Source: Spartobacteria bacterium (lineage in GTDB: Bacteria > Verrucomicrobiota > Verrucomicrobiia > Chthoniobacterales > UBA10450). From it: a stretch of 64,000 bases of DNA. The stretch lies in assembly GCA_003167365.1 (NCBI GenBank), contig PMTM01000006.1:640391-704390 (forward strand). The letters run 5' to 3'. Positions 48,451 to 57,528 of the stretch are shown one piece after another. Every line of letters starts with the position of its first letter. Position 1 is the first letter of the stretch. The position numbers and the translations under genes are program-made. The notes below the pieces were generated by a model. It was not told the origin of the DNA, searched no databases, and saw nothing but the letters and a program-made list of their open reading frames with translations.

Positions 48451-49331
48451 AGGGTGTCGCGATCGAGGGAGAAACCGCGAACGTGGCGACGGATTTTGCC
48501 GAGCTGGTCAAAGCGCGTCTCACCTTACTCGTTCTGCTTACCACCGCCGTCGGTTTTTATGTCGGTGCGCAAGGTCCGGTTAGTTATCTCGCGCTTTTTC
48601 ATGTTGTCTTTGGAACCGCTGCGGCCGCGGCCGGCGCAGCTGCACTCAATCAATGGTGGGAACGAAAGCCCGATGCGCTGATGAATCGCACCAAGACGCG
48701 CCCGGTCCCGGCCGGACGCATGCGGCCAATCGAAGCACTCGTGATCGGCGGCGCGCTTTCTCTTTTCGGAATAGTTTATCTCGCCGTCGCCTGCAATGCA
48801 TTGAGCGCCGTCCTGGCCGCGGTCACGATTGCGATTTACATCTTCGCTTACACGCCCCTGAAACGTGTCAGCACAACGAACACGATCGTCGGCGCGATTC
48901 CGGGAGCGCTGCCGCCAGTGATCGGTTGGGCAGCCGCGCGCGGAAGAATCGACGCCGGAGCATGGAGTCTCTTCGCCATCCTCGTTCTGTGGCAGCTGCC
49001 GCATTTCTTCGCGATTTCGTGGATGTATCGCGACGATTATTCGCGCGCCGGGTTCCGAATGATTTCGGGCGACGATCGCAGCGGCGAACGCAGCGCCAGC
49101 CAAAGCGTGTTCTTCTGCATTTTACTTCTCGTCATCGCAGGCCTCCCCGCTTTTCTCCAAGTCGCCACATGGGTTTATCTTCCCATCGAACTTGCCCTCG
49201 GCGGCTGGTTCATCGCCGTCGCCATGCGTTTTTTGCGACTGCGCACGGCGTCGGCCGCACGCACATTGTTCATTACTTCTATTATTTATTTGCCCCTGCT
49301 GTTGGGCGCACTCGTTTTGACCAAATCATGA
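48447..49331 (+). CDS. ctaB: Heme O synthase (protoheme IX farnesyltransferase)
   Basis: 294 residues from the GTG at 48447. UbiA-fold enzyme with the two aspartate-rich sites NQWWERKPDALMNRTKTRP (D-x3-N type) and YRDDYSRAGFRM. Nine membrane helices. Attaches farnesyl to protoheme. Overlaps ctaA by four bases and is followed by the SCO gene with an ATGA overlap, so translation is coupled along the operon. Confidence 0.94.
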   Translation: MKGVAIEGETANVATDFAELVKARLTLLVLLTTAVGFYVGAQGPVSYLALFHVVFGTAAAAAGAAALNQWWERKPDALMNRTKTRPVPAGRMRPIEALVIGGALSLFGIVYLAVACNALSAVLAAVTIAIYIFAYTPLKRVSTTNTIVGAIPGALPPVIGWAAARGRIDAGAWSLFAILVLWQLPHFFAISWMYRDDYSRAGFRMISGDDRSGERSASQSVFFCILLLVIAGLPAFLQVATWVYLPIELALGGWFIAVAMRFLRLRTASAARTLFITSIIYLPLLLGALVLTKS

Positions 49332-49981
49332 ATACGACCTCACTGCCGATTGAACGCGCGCCGTCCGCAAGCGCGACCGCCTGGAAAGTGACGCTGCTTG
49401 GAATTCCTCTCGTTATCGCGACCGTCTTTTTCTTTGTCTGGCAAAGTAAAGTGAACGATCTGCGCAATCGAACAATTCAATCCTATGGAACGGTTCCGAA
49501 TTTTCAGCTCACCAATCAAAACGGGCAGCCATTCGGGTCCGCGCAACTCCTCGGCAAGATTTGGATCGCGGATTTTATTTTCACTAGTTGCTCGGGACCG
49601 TGTCCCATGATCAGCAGCCGAATGAGCGAGTTGCAAAAACCTCTGCAGAAAACTGATGTTCATCTTGTTTCGTTCACGGTCGATCCGGAGAAGGACACGC
49701 CGGAAATCTTGCGTGGTTATGCAGAGAAATTGCAGGCGCAGCCGGCGCGCTGGGATTTTCTAACCGGATCCAAATTCGCGATCTATGATCTTTCCAAAAA
49801 CGGATTCAAGCTGGCGGCAGCGGACGGAACCGAAGATGCCGGAGTTCCGGTGCACAGCACGCGGTTCGTGCTGGTAGATCGACACGGTGAAATTCGCGGC
49901 TATTACGACGCGACCGCGCCGGACGCGGTGACAAAGTTGCTTGCCGATACGAGCCATCTGCTGCGCGAGCAGCCCAAGTAA
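49328..49981 (+). CDS. SCO1/SenC copper chaperone
   Basis: 217 residues. One membrane anchor (about 20-38), then a thioredoxin fold facing the periplasm. The copper ligands are Cys88 and Cys92 in FTSCSGPCPM and the histidine in VPVHSTRFVLVD. It delivers copper to the Cu_A site of subunit II. Last gene of the oxidase operon. Confidence 0.94.
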   Translation: MNTTSLPIERAPSASATAWKVTLLGIPLVIATVFFFVWQSKVNDLRNRTIQSYGTVPNFQLTNQNGQPFGSAQLLGKIWIADFIFTSCSGPCPMISSRMSELQKPLQKTDVHLVSFTVDPEKDTPEILRGYAEKLQAQPARWDFLTGSKFAIYDLSKNGFKLAAADGTEDAGVPVHSTRFVLVDRHGEIRGYYDATAPDAVTKLLADTSHLLREQPK

Positions 49982-49982
49982 A

Positions 49983-50042
49983 TTGTAGCGGCGCTTTATA
50001 AGCGCCGAATCCGATAAATGGCGGTCATAGACCGCCGCTACA
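49983..50042. repeat. Palindromic REP-like element between convergent genes
   Basis: Outer arms TGTAGCGGCG and CGCCGCTACA enclose two inner hairpins, GGCGCTT-TAT-AAGCGCC and GGCGGTC-ATA-GACCGCC. It lies between the SCO and rfbA stops and probably stops transcription from both sides. Confidence 0.8.
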
Positions 50043-50055
50043 GGAAGAAACGTGA

Positions 50056-50937
50056 TTAGCCCGTCGCCGGCCCCTCATCACAAACCATGCGGAGGTAGTC
50101 GCGATACTCGCCTTTCGGCAACCGATCGATGATGGCGTTGAGGTCTGTTTGCTTTATGAAGCCCATGCGAAACGCGGCTTCTTCGAGACACGCGACTTTC
50201 AATCCCTGTCGATGTTCGATCGTGGCGATGTAATTGCCGGCTTCGAGCAAACTGGTTTGTGTGCCGGTATCGAGCCAGGCCATACCGCGGCTGAGCAATT
50301 TTACGTGCAGTTCCTTCCGCTTGAGATAAAGCAAATTTAGGTCGGTGATCTCGAGTTCGCCGCGCGCTGAGGGCCGCAACGTTCGGCAAAGATCGACAAC
50401 CTGCCCATCGTAAACATACAAACCGGGCACGGCGAAATGGCTTTTCGGTTTCTCAGGTTTTTCCTCCAGACTGATCGCTTTGCCGGTCGCATCGAATTCG
50501 ACTACTCCATAACGCTCCGGATCGCGCACTTGATAACCGAAAACACAGGCGCCGTGGTCGAGCGCGAGCGCTTCGCGATAGAAGTCGAGTTTCCCGTAGA
50601 AAATGTTGTCACCGAGAATCAGCGAAGCCCCCGAGTCGCCGATGAATTTAGCACCAATCAGGAAAGCCTGCGCGATGCCGTCCGGCTTCGCTTGCTCCGC
50701 GTATTCGATGCGAATGCCGAGATGCGCGCCGTCGCCCAGGTAATCGCGAAGCATCGGCAAATCTTTCGGCGTTGAGATGATCAGGACTTCGCGCAATCCG
50801 CCGAGCATGAGGGTGGCGAGCGGGTAACAGATCATCGGCTTGTCGTAAACCGGCAAAAGTTGTTTGCAGACAATCTTGGTAATCGGATAAAGACGGGTGC
50901 CAGCGCCGCCCGCAAGGAGAATAGCCTTTTTCTTCAT
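50056..50937 (-). CDS. rfbA: Glucose-1-phosphate thymidylyltransferase
   Basis: 293 residues, the size of RmlA. GGAGTRLYPIT at the N-terminus binds the nucleotide, LGDNIFYG is the second signature, and EEKPEKPKS and WLDTGT complete the family. Makes dTDP-glucose, the first step to dTDP-rhamnose. The other rml genes are not in the window. It lies 21 bp after the glycosyltransferase gene in the same direction, which fits a surface polysaccharide function. Confidence 0.95.
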   Translation of the reverse strand: MKKKAILLAGGAGTRLYPITKIVCKQLLPVYDKPMICYPLATLMLGGLREVLIISTPKDLPMLRDYLGDGAHLGIRIEYAEQAKPDGIAQAFLIGAKFIGDSGASLILGDNIFYGKLDFYREALALDHGACVFGYQVRDPERYGVVEFDATGKAISLEEKPEKPKSHFAVPGLYVYDGQVVDLCRTLRPSARGELEITDLNLLYLKRKELHVKLLSRGMAWLDTGTQTSLLEAGNYIATIEHRQGLKVACLEEAAFRMGFIKQTDLNAIIDRLPKGEYRDYLRMVCDEGPATG

Positions 50938-50958
50938 TGGTGATTGTCGATCTAAGTT

Positions 50959-52869
50959 TTATTCGGGGCGTTCCCGGCTCCATCGCACGAGCAATTCCGA
51001 CCATTCTTGCCAGAAATTTTTGTACCCGCTGGATTCGATTCCCATTTTTTCTTGAAATGATTGCAGTAAACCTTTCTTAGACGCCACTTTATCAAACAAG
51101 AAAGAACTGCCGCGACGACGAATCAACCTACGATCGCTCAATCGCCCGCCGAGGCATCTGCGAAGAGCCCCTTTGGTCCAATCTAGCGGCACGGCCGGAC
51201 ACGGTTCGATTGTCGCGCTGATCGTAAGATCGACAATTTGTTGCAGGATGATCGCGCAGACGAACGCACGAGCGCTCGTGGCGTGGACGTGCGAAATGTT
51301 GTTTTCAACGAGCAGATTGCGCAACGTCAACGCGAAGCGAGATTGACGAAGAAAAACGGCGGCGGGCGCGCGCTCTTCCGCGCTCGCGCGTTCGTCTTCC
51401 AATCTTTGCGCGAGGGTTTGTTGCGCTTTCCATGTCGCCTCAATCACCATGGCGTCGGGAAGGAATTCGAGGGTTAGCGCAATCGCCTCCTGTTCCGGAG
51501 TAAGGTCTCGCTCGGAATTAAACTCGCAGACGATCGGAAGAATCGAGATGTTGCGTCGCCTCATTTCGTTCAGTTCCCTTTCAAGCAACGGCAGGGCGTT
51601 GTCCGGCCAGTGATCGATTAAATAGGCAATCTGCTTTACTTGGTGGCGCTGCGGAAGTTTCTCTCGCGCGACCGCAGACGCTTGCAGAAGCTGCATCAAC
51701 GGCGTGATCGTTTTGTCGATCGCGAAGTTTTGCTCAACCTGCGCGCGTCCGGCGTTTCCGTACTGCTGCCGCAAAACGGGATCAACCATCAATCGCGCGA
51801 GCGCTTCGGTGAATGCGGTTGTGTTGGATGGCGGCACAAGCATTCCCGTTTCACCGTGCACGACGGATTCTGGAATGCCCGCGAGTTGGGTCGAGACAAC
51901 CGGGCGCGCTGCCGCCATCGCTTCCAGGATGACCGTGGGAAAAACATCGCTGGCGCCGTTGCGATCGACCATGGAAGCGAGCGCGAAAATGTCGCAAGCG
52001 CGCATCTTTTCAAAAACAGCTTCGCGCGGCAATGAACCCAGCAACGCGACGCGAGATTTCAATTGGTGACTATCGATTTTGGTTTGAAGCCGATCGCGTT
52101 CCGGTCCGTCGCCGACAATCTCACACGTGAAATCAAGATTGCGTCGCACGAGTTCGGCACAGGCATCAATTAGTTGATCGAATCCTTTGAAAGGCACGAG
52201 CCGGCCAACACTGAGAATTCGCGCCGGTCCGTGGTGCGGGGACGGAACAGGCGCCGGAAAGTCTTCCAAATCGATTCCATTGAATACGCGATAAATCTTG
52301 GATACGGAATCCGGGCATCGCTGAGCGAGCAACTGGCCGCTGTAGTCTGTTTCCACGGCAATGAACTGCGCGGCCGCGCAAATTTCACGCAGGAGATCGT
52401 CATTGCCGAGATCGACCATGAAATCCTGGCCATGCGCGGTCATGCTGAATGGAATTCCTGAAATCTGTTTTAGAAACAAGGCCGTGTGTGCGGCCCGATT
52501 GGCGAAATGGACGTGAAAATGATCGACTCCGGCCTGGCTGAATAGTTCCGCGAAATAAAGGGCGTTGCGGGCACGCTGCGCGGGCTTGTAGCGCCAGCCG
52601 TACTTTTCTTCGTGAAGATCGACCAGCGACCCTGGCCACGTACCCCGCATCTTTGCATTTTTCTCCCAAACCCGGAGCACTTGTTGCGGCGGCGCGTAAC
52701 GGATCGGCGCGCGCAGTTGCGAAGCATACGCATGCCGTAGGCTTGAGAGCGGTGGATAGATCGAGCCGATTTCGAGCGAGAAACCCAACTTCTCCAGCGC
52801 CAGCATCTCGGCATCGCAAAAAGTCTGCGAGATTACCGGATATCGCGAGTAAAGATAACCAAGTCGCAC
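50959..52869 (-). CDS. Glycosyltransferase family 4 fused to a second GT-B-like half
   Basis: 636 residues. The first 395 residues are a normal GT4 enzyme: MRLGYLYSRYPVISQTFCDAE at the start, ILSVGRLVPFKGFDQLI, and the E-x7-E motif around PTVILEAMAAARPVV. From about 410 a second segment begins like the start of another GT-B fold (QIAYLIDHWPDNALPLLERE) and runs to the end, but lacks a second nucleotide-binding half. It may be a degenerate partner domain for acceptor binding. Role: export polysaccharide assembly with rfbA. Confidence 0.85.
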   Translation of the reverse strand: MRLGYLYSRYPVISQTFCDAEMLALEKLGFSLEIGSIYPPLSSLRHAYASQLRAPIRYAPPQQVLRVWEKNAKMRGTWPGSLVDLHEEKYGWRYKPAQRARNALYFAELFSQAGVDHFHVHFANRAAHTALFLKQISGIPFSMTAHGQDFMVDLGNDDLLREICAAAQFIAVETDYSGQLLAQRCPDSVSKIYRVFNGIDLEDFPAPVPSPHHGPARILSVGRLVPFKGFDQLIDACAELVRRNLDFTCEIVGDGPERDRLQTKIDSHQLKSRVALLGSLPREAVFEKMRACDIFALASMVDRNGASDVFPTVILEAMAAARPVVSTQLAGIPESVVHGETGMLVPPSNTTAFTEALARLMVDPVLRQQYGNAGRAQVEQNFAIDKTITPLMQLLQASAVAREKLPQRHQVKQIAYLIDHWPDNALPLLERELNEMRRRNISILPIVCEFNSERDLTPEQEAIALTLEFLPDAMVIEATWKAQQTLAQRLEDERASAEERAPAAVFLRQSRFALTLRNLLVENNISHVHATSARAFVCAIILQQIVDLTISATIEPCPAVPLDWTKGALRRCLGGRLSDRRLIRRRGSSFLFDKVASKKGLLQSFQEKMGIESSGYKNFWQEWSELLVRWSRERPE

Positions 52870-52979
52870 GTTAGAATTTCGTATATGTGAAACTGGATAC
52901 CGGAGAGCAAAGCATCGAGTCTTGCCGACCTGTGATCACTGCGGAAATCTTTCCGAAATCCGGTATCCGCAATCTGAAA

Positions 52980-53297
52980 TTACGAAAATCGAACGTCTTT
53001 GCCGGGGTCCATTTCGAAATCCAGGCTGAGCGAGTCCGAGATATTGGGTTTGATCACTTCCTCGTTGAATTTCACGAAGATAGGATCCTCGCGAAACATG
53101 GCGAATTTGTCCATCGACTCGAAATCGATCGCGATAAAGAACGGCCACGGTATTTCCGGATCGATCCGTTTCCCGCATTTGATGGTCTGGACTTCCGGAA
53201 TCTTCAGGAGCTGCATGCGCGCGTTCATCATCATCTCCTCGATGCGGGCGGGAGTCACCTCCGGCTTGAGTTTGTAAAGGACAACATGATGAATCAT
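52980..53297 (-). CDS. Dabb (stress-responsive A/B barrel) protein
   Basis: 105 residues with the Dabb start MIHHVVLYKLKPEVTPARIE, a central helix and FVKFNEEVIKPNISDS. Ferredoxin-like dimer-forming domain. Function of bacterial members mostly unknown. Stands alone. Confidence 0.85.
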   Translation of the reverse strand: MIHHVVLYKLKPEVTPARIEEMMMNARMQLLKIPEVQTIKCGKRIDPEIPWPFFIAIDFESMDKFAMFREDPIFVKFNEEVIKPNISDSLSLDFEMDPGKDVRFS

Positions 53298-53387
53298 GAG
53301 AGCTAATGCTATTAGGCGGTTACAGCGGGCCGCGCAAGTGCGAAACCAGCGATAATCGACGAGGTCAATCTTGCGCGCGCTTCGCGC

Positions 53388-53759
53388 TTATTTCTTCCAG
53401 TCGAGCGCGCCTTTTTTCAGCGCGTAAACGTAGCCCACCATCAAGATCGAGATGAAGCTGAGCATGCTCCAGAGAATCAGCGTGCTGTGCCCAATTGTTT
53501 CTTTGTAAACCACAGCCCACGGATACATGAACACGATCTCGAGATCGAACAGGATGAAGAGCATGGCCACGAGGTAAAATTTCACGCCGAAGCGCGGCTG
53601 AGCTTCACCCTGCGGCACCATGCCGCACTCATAGGCGGTATCTTTGACCCGCGTGCGCCGGCCGGACTTGCCGACAATAACACTGACAATCAAGACCGCG
53701 GCGGCAAAACCAACCGCTACGATGATTTGCAGCAGGACGGGCAAGTATTCTCGAATCAT
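53388..53759 (-). CDS. nuoA: NADH-quinone oxidoreductase subunit A
   Basis: 123 residues, three membrane helices. The conserved loop YECGMVPQGEAQPRFGVKFYL and FDLEIVFMYPWAV identify subunit A of complex I. No other nuo gene is in the window to the left of its stop, so it is either a lone copy or separated from the main operon. Confidence 0.94.
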   Translation of the reverse strand: MIREYLPVLLQIIVAVGFAAAVLIVSVIVGKSGRRTRVKDTAYECGMVPQGEAQPRFGVKFYLVAMLFILFDLEIVFMYPWAVVYKETIGHSTLILWSMLSFISILMVGYVYALKKGALDWKK

Positions 53760-53797
53760 GCGCCTACACGCGTCCTAAACAGCGATTAACTCGCCAG

Positions 53798-54112
53798 CTA
53801 TCGAACAGCGACCGGAATGTGGCCGTTCTGAGGAGCGATCGCAGCCGCCAAGGCAGAAGGCAATCCCTTGTATTTTTTGCCATTCTTTTTGACCGCGCCG
53901 CGCGCCACGAGATTTTGCAGTTTCTCATAGGCTCGGAGCCGCAACATTTCCTCGCCGCCGCTGGCTGCATTGCGGGCTCGCAGGTTCTCGTGCACGATGT
54001 CGAAGAGCTGCTTGAATTCAAACGATGCACGCCGCGAAAGTATCGCAACCAGTTCCTCGGTCACCAGATCGGGAACTCGGCGGGAAAATGCGTTTTTCTT
54101 AAGAATAGCCAT
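53798..54112 (-). CDS. Small helical hypothetical protein
   Basis: 104 residues from the ATG at 54112. Mostly helical and basic (VTEELVAILSRRASFEFKQLFDIVHENLRAR ... LQNLVARGAVKKNGKKYKGLP), with the form of a winged-helix-like or TFIIE-alpha-like unit: a helix pair, then a K-N-G-K-K-Y turn. DNA binding is possible. Not recognised. Confidence 0.65.
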   Translation of the reverse strand: MAILKKNAFSRRVPDLVTEELVAILSRRASFEFKQLFDIVHENLRARNAASGGEEMLRLRAYEKLQNLVARGAVKKNGKKYKGLPSALAAAIAPQNGHIPVAVR

Positions 54113-54219
54113 AGAACAAAAAGAATAACACATTTCCGCCGAATGGCAGTAGTTTTCTCTCTCCCGCCTGTCCGGTTGCGAAACAGCGCCGAAATGTCGC
54201 AGACCGGAGTAGGATTCTG

Positions 54220-56061
54220 CTATGGCGCGCCCGTCGGAGTTGGCGACGGTGAATTGCGAGGTTTGTAGCCTTTTCCTGTCCCACTTCCAGGAGATGTTGT
54301 GGGTATTGACTTTGAAGGAGGGACAGGAACAAAGCCATTCATTTTCGGAGCGGCGGATTCGCGTTGGTAAACGAGCGTGCCGAGTGCGCCAAGCGCGAGC
54401 AGACCGGCGCCGGATTGGTTCAAGGTAATGGAACCCACCGACTCAGCGACATAACCGTCGCCGTCATATCGTTGTGAAGAAACAATCGGGCTCAGGTGTT
54501 TCGTAACAACGTCCGCCGCCGGCAGCTTGTTCACATCGACATAATTGGCCACCCAAGGGACGAAGACGGTCATAAACAACATCGGTCGCAGCGTGGAGTC
54601 GAGGCGGGTGTAAAGAAGGGGCAAGTCGATGTAGGTGAAGAAATTCGTCGGCGCCGGCACGGACCGGGCTGCATTTTCATAGCCCGCCGAATTCCCCAGC
54701 TCCGAAGTGCCGGCTACGCTGCGTTGAACGGCCGCTTCGACCGAAACCGGGTCAAGACCCCCAATCACGATCCGATTCGACAAGGCAATCGTCGGCGTAA
54801 TCGCGATTAAACTTGCCGACGAGACCATCGAGAAATAGCGCACTCCGTCTTTCTCGGTTTGCGTCCAATTGGCGCCGTCTGGGTTCGAAACCGTGAGCGA
54901 TTCAATAGCTTTCCCGGCTTTGGCCGCGTCCTTAACCGGAAACGTAACGAAAACCCCGGGCGACCGAGCGCTCTCGGGCCAATCAGCCACCGCTCCCAGC
55001 TCGACTCCGAATGCCGCCTTCCAATCATCCGCGCTTACGCTGCTCCTTGCGAAAGCCTGCAATGCCCTTTGCCATCCGGCTCCGACCGCTGCGCTTCCGG
55101 TCGCTTGGTTGATGGCGTCGAACTTTTGTCCCAAGTTCAACAGCATCGCGAGATAGAGAAAGGTGTCCTTCGTGCCGAGCGTGAGCGATGATCGGGTAAG
55201 TTTCGCATCCTCCAGTTTTGGCATGCCCACGAATGAAACGTCGTGGATTTTTCCCCGCTCAAAGCGCGTCGCAACGCAAATACTGCGCATTTGCTCGACT
55301 ATGGTGCGCTGATCGGGTGGGACATTCCTTCCATCCCCGGCGCGAAACGAAGCGATCTTGTCGGCAAAAAATTTTGGCTGCAGATAAAAGGAGGCCGCGT
55401 AATCCAACGGCATATGGGCCGTGGCCGCGCGAAAATTCTTATCGGCATCGAGCGTCGATTCTTTCATTCGATGATCGACGCGGTCTAGAACGCTTTTCAA
55501 TTCCGCGAGATCGTTTGAAGCAAAGAACCATTCACCGTCGAATACGGTCGCCAGGACGAAAGGCGTAACTGTGATCGTGTCGATCTGGTGCTGTCCGTGT
55601 TGCAACTTCTCGCGTTTCGCGGCTGGATTGTTCGTCAGCAGTTTTGATCGCCACCGTTCGATAATGTTTTCCGCGTCAGCCGGGCTGCCGCGAAAACGAA
55701 AACCGCCAACTAGTTTCGGATTGTTATTGTCAATCTTGGTTACGGCGGCAAATGCGTCTTTTGCATCCAGTTGTTCGATTTCGCGAAGCGTCGCCACGGT
55801 CGCGTTCCTCTTCGGTAACCTGGCCAATGGCTTGCGCAAAAACTCCTGTACGCTCGGCTCGCAATAGAGTTGGTAAATGTCCGACTGATGCCACTGACCT
55901 CGGGTTTGATTGAAATTTGGAAGATGCACGAAAGCGATCGTCTCCTGTGGCAGAAATGCGGCGGCGGTTGCGCTCCGGGATTTTTCGGAAATACGGAGGG
56001 CGTACCAGATGGCGAACGCGGCGCCAGCGCTGATAATCACGAGCAAAAGAGGTCGTCTCAT
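54220..56061 (-). CDS. Membrane-anchored large hypothetical protein (DUF3352-like)
   Basis: 613 residues. One N-terminal anchor (RRPLLLVIISAGAAFAIWYA), then a long periplasmic part of alternating helices and strands with internal repetition of units like FVHLPNFNQTRG and SLTVSNPDGANW. It resembles DUF3352 proteins in length and in the phrase AAFLPQETIAFVHLPN near the start. A second hydrophobic segment occurs near 550. The tail is Pro/Gly/Ser rich. Function unknown. Confidence 0.7.
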   Translation of the reverse strand: MRRPLLLVIISAGAAFAIWYALRISEKSRSATAAAFLPQETIAFVHLPNFNQTRGQWHQSDIYQLYCEPSVQEFLRKPLARLPKRNATVATLREIEQLDAKDAFAAVTKIDNNNPKLVGGFRFRGSPADAENIIERWRSKLLTNNPAAKREKLQHGQHQIDTITVTPFVLATVFDGEWFFASNDLAELKSVLDRVDHRMKESTLDADKNFRAATAHMPLDYAASFYLQPKFFADKIASFRAGDGRNVPPDQRTIVEQMRSICVATRFERGKIHDVSFVGMPKLEDAKLTRSSLTLGTKDTFLYLAMLLNLGQKFDAINQATGSAAVGAGWQRALQAFARSSVSADDWKAAFGVELGAVADWPESARSPGVFVTFPVKDAAKAGKAIESLTVSNPDGANWTQTEKDGVRYFSMVSSASLIAITPTIALSNRIVIGGLDPVSVEAAVQRSVAGTSELGNSAGYENAARSVPAPTNFFTYIDLPLLYTRLDSTLRPMLFMTVFVPWVANYVDVNKLPAADVVTKHLSPIVSSQRYDGDGYVAESVGSITLNQSGAGLLALGALGTLVYQRESAAPKMNGFVPVPPSKSIPTTSPGSGTGKGYKPRNSPSPTPTGAP

Positions 56062-56087
56062 ACGAAGAAAGTTTGAAGTCCGAGATG

Positions 56088-57014
56088 CTACGCGCGCGGA
56101 TGGAATTGTCGATGTACGGCTTTGAGGCGCTGTTGATCGACATGGGTGTAAACCTGAGTTGTTGAGATATCGGCGTGGCCGAGCATTTCCTGGATGATGC
56201 GCAGATCGGCGCCGTTGCCGAGCAGATGCGTGGCGAAGCTGTGACGCAGCAAGTGCGGATAAATGTTTGTTTCCAACCCCGAATGCTTGGCGTGCTTCTT
56301 CACGATCTGCCAGATGCGCGCGGTGGTTAACTTGGTTCCGCGCTCGGACAAGAAAATTTCGCTGCCGCTATGGCGTTTCAGCAGCTTTGGCCGTTCCGTC
56401 GATAAGTAAGCGGCAAGTGCTTCGCACGCTTTCCGTCCAACCGGAACGAGCCGAGTCTTGTTTCCTTTGCCAGTGACGCGCAGGATTCGGTCTTCGACCG
56501 AGAAATTTTCCAGGCGCGCATTGGCCAACTCAGAAGTGCGCAGTCCGCTGGCGTAAAGCAATTCGATCATGGCCCGGTCGCGTAGACCGAGAGAAACTTT
56601 TGTGTCGATGCTGTCGATCAACTGCTCGACCTGCATCTCGTTCAACGTTTCCGGCAAATATCTTTCGATGCGCGGCAGAGTAAGCGCTTCGCTTGGATTG
56701 CGCGCGACCGCGCCTTTGCTTGCGAGGAAGCGAAAAAAAATCTTCAGCGCCACCACGATCAATTTGATCGATGAAGCGGAAAGCCCGGAACGCTTCCGGT
56801 CGGCGAGATACTCGCTGATGAGCGGAAGGGAAACGTGGGAGCAATTATCGATCTTATGTTTTTTGGCGCACCAGTCCGCGAATTCCGAGAGCGAGCGTTG
56901 GGTGGACAGTTGGTAATTCTCGGAAAGGCCGCGTTCGACCGCTAAGAAGCGGATGAACGAGTCGATCGCCTGGTCCACGCGCGAAAGACTCCGCGAAAAG
57001 CCCTTCGTTGGCAA
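56088..57014 (-). CDS. xerD: Tyrosine recombinase, XerD-like
   Basis: 308 residues. N-terminal SAM-like DNA-binding domain (about 10-100), then the catalytic domain with all six residues: Arg159, Lys183, His254, Arg257, His280 and Tyr289. The motif HLLRHSFATHLLGNGADLRIIQEMLGH is diagnostic. The size and lack of phage context fit a chromosome-dimer-resolution recombinase acting at dif, but no dif-like site was found by eye. The gene is followed by no other recombination gene. Confidence 0.9.
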   Translation of the reverse strand: MPTKGFSRSLSRVDQAIDSFIRFLAVERGLSENYQLSTQRSLSEFADWCAKKHKIDNCSHVSLPLISEYLADRKRSGLSASSIKLIVVALKIFFRFLASKGAVARNPSEALTLPRIERYLPETLNEMQVEQLIDSIDTKVSLGLRDRAMIELLYASGLRTSELANARLENFSVEDRILRVTGKGNKTRLVPVGRKACEALAAYLSTERPKLLKRHSGSEIFLSERGTKLTTARIWQIVKKHAKHSGLETNIYPHLLRHSFATHLLGNGADLRIIQEMLGHADISTTQVYTHVDQQRLKAVHRQFHPRA

Positions 57015-57443
57015 TCAGTCGCAGCCGCTATGCGAGCCGACGGAGCCGACCGAAGGACCCATTGATTTGCCGCGTACAAGTACGCCGTAGCCCGCGGAGA
57101 TCACACGCCGCGCCGCTTCGCCAGTCTTGGGGTCGACGCGGAGCGCGTCGTCGTGAACACTTTGCTTCACCTCGAAGGATCGTATCGGCTTACTGGTGTC
57201 GGTAGTTTCGTAAATGTAAATTGGCACCCGAGAATCTACTCCGAAACGTGCCGGCTCGCATGTTGTTTCGGGATCAGAAGCTTCGATTGCGTGAATAGCG
57301 TTAGGTGATGCGCGTTTGTGAACGTAGATTGGCGATTCGCCTTCGAAGACGCGCAAACGGGGTAACCAGAGCGTTTCGAACGACTTACCCCGTCCGTGAT
57401 GCACAGACCGATTCTGATGGAAGTACGTCGCCCAATTAGACAT
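57015..57443 (-). CDS. Hypothetical protein, 142 residues
   Basis: From the ATG at 57443 (the longer frame upstream overlaps the UVR gene and is not coding). Beta-rich and charged: LWLPRLRVFEGESPIYVHKR, FGVDSRVPIYIYETTDTSKP, KQSVHDDALRVDPKTGEAARRV, ending SVGSHSGCD. No signal peptide. The stop touches the xerD start, so they may be co-transcribed. Family not recognised. Confidence 0.65.
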   Translation of the reverse strand: MSNWATYFHQNRSVHHGRGKSFETLWLPRLRVFEGESPIYVHKRASPNAIHAIEASDPETTCEPARFGVDSRVPIYIYETTDTSKPIRSFEVKQSVHDDALRVDPKTGEAARRVISAGYGVLVRGKSMGPSVGSVGSHSGCD

Positions 57444-57528
57444 GCGACGCTGCGGCGAAAAGTTCTTAATTGGCAAACTCACGACCCTTATTGACAAAGG
57501 AAGGCCAAATATCGGATTATTTCTCTCG

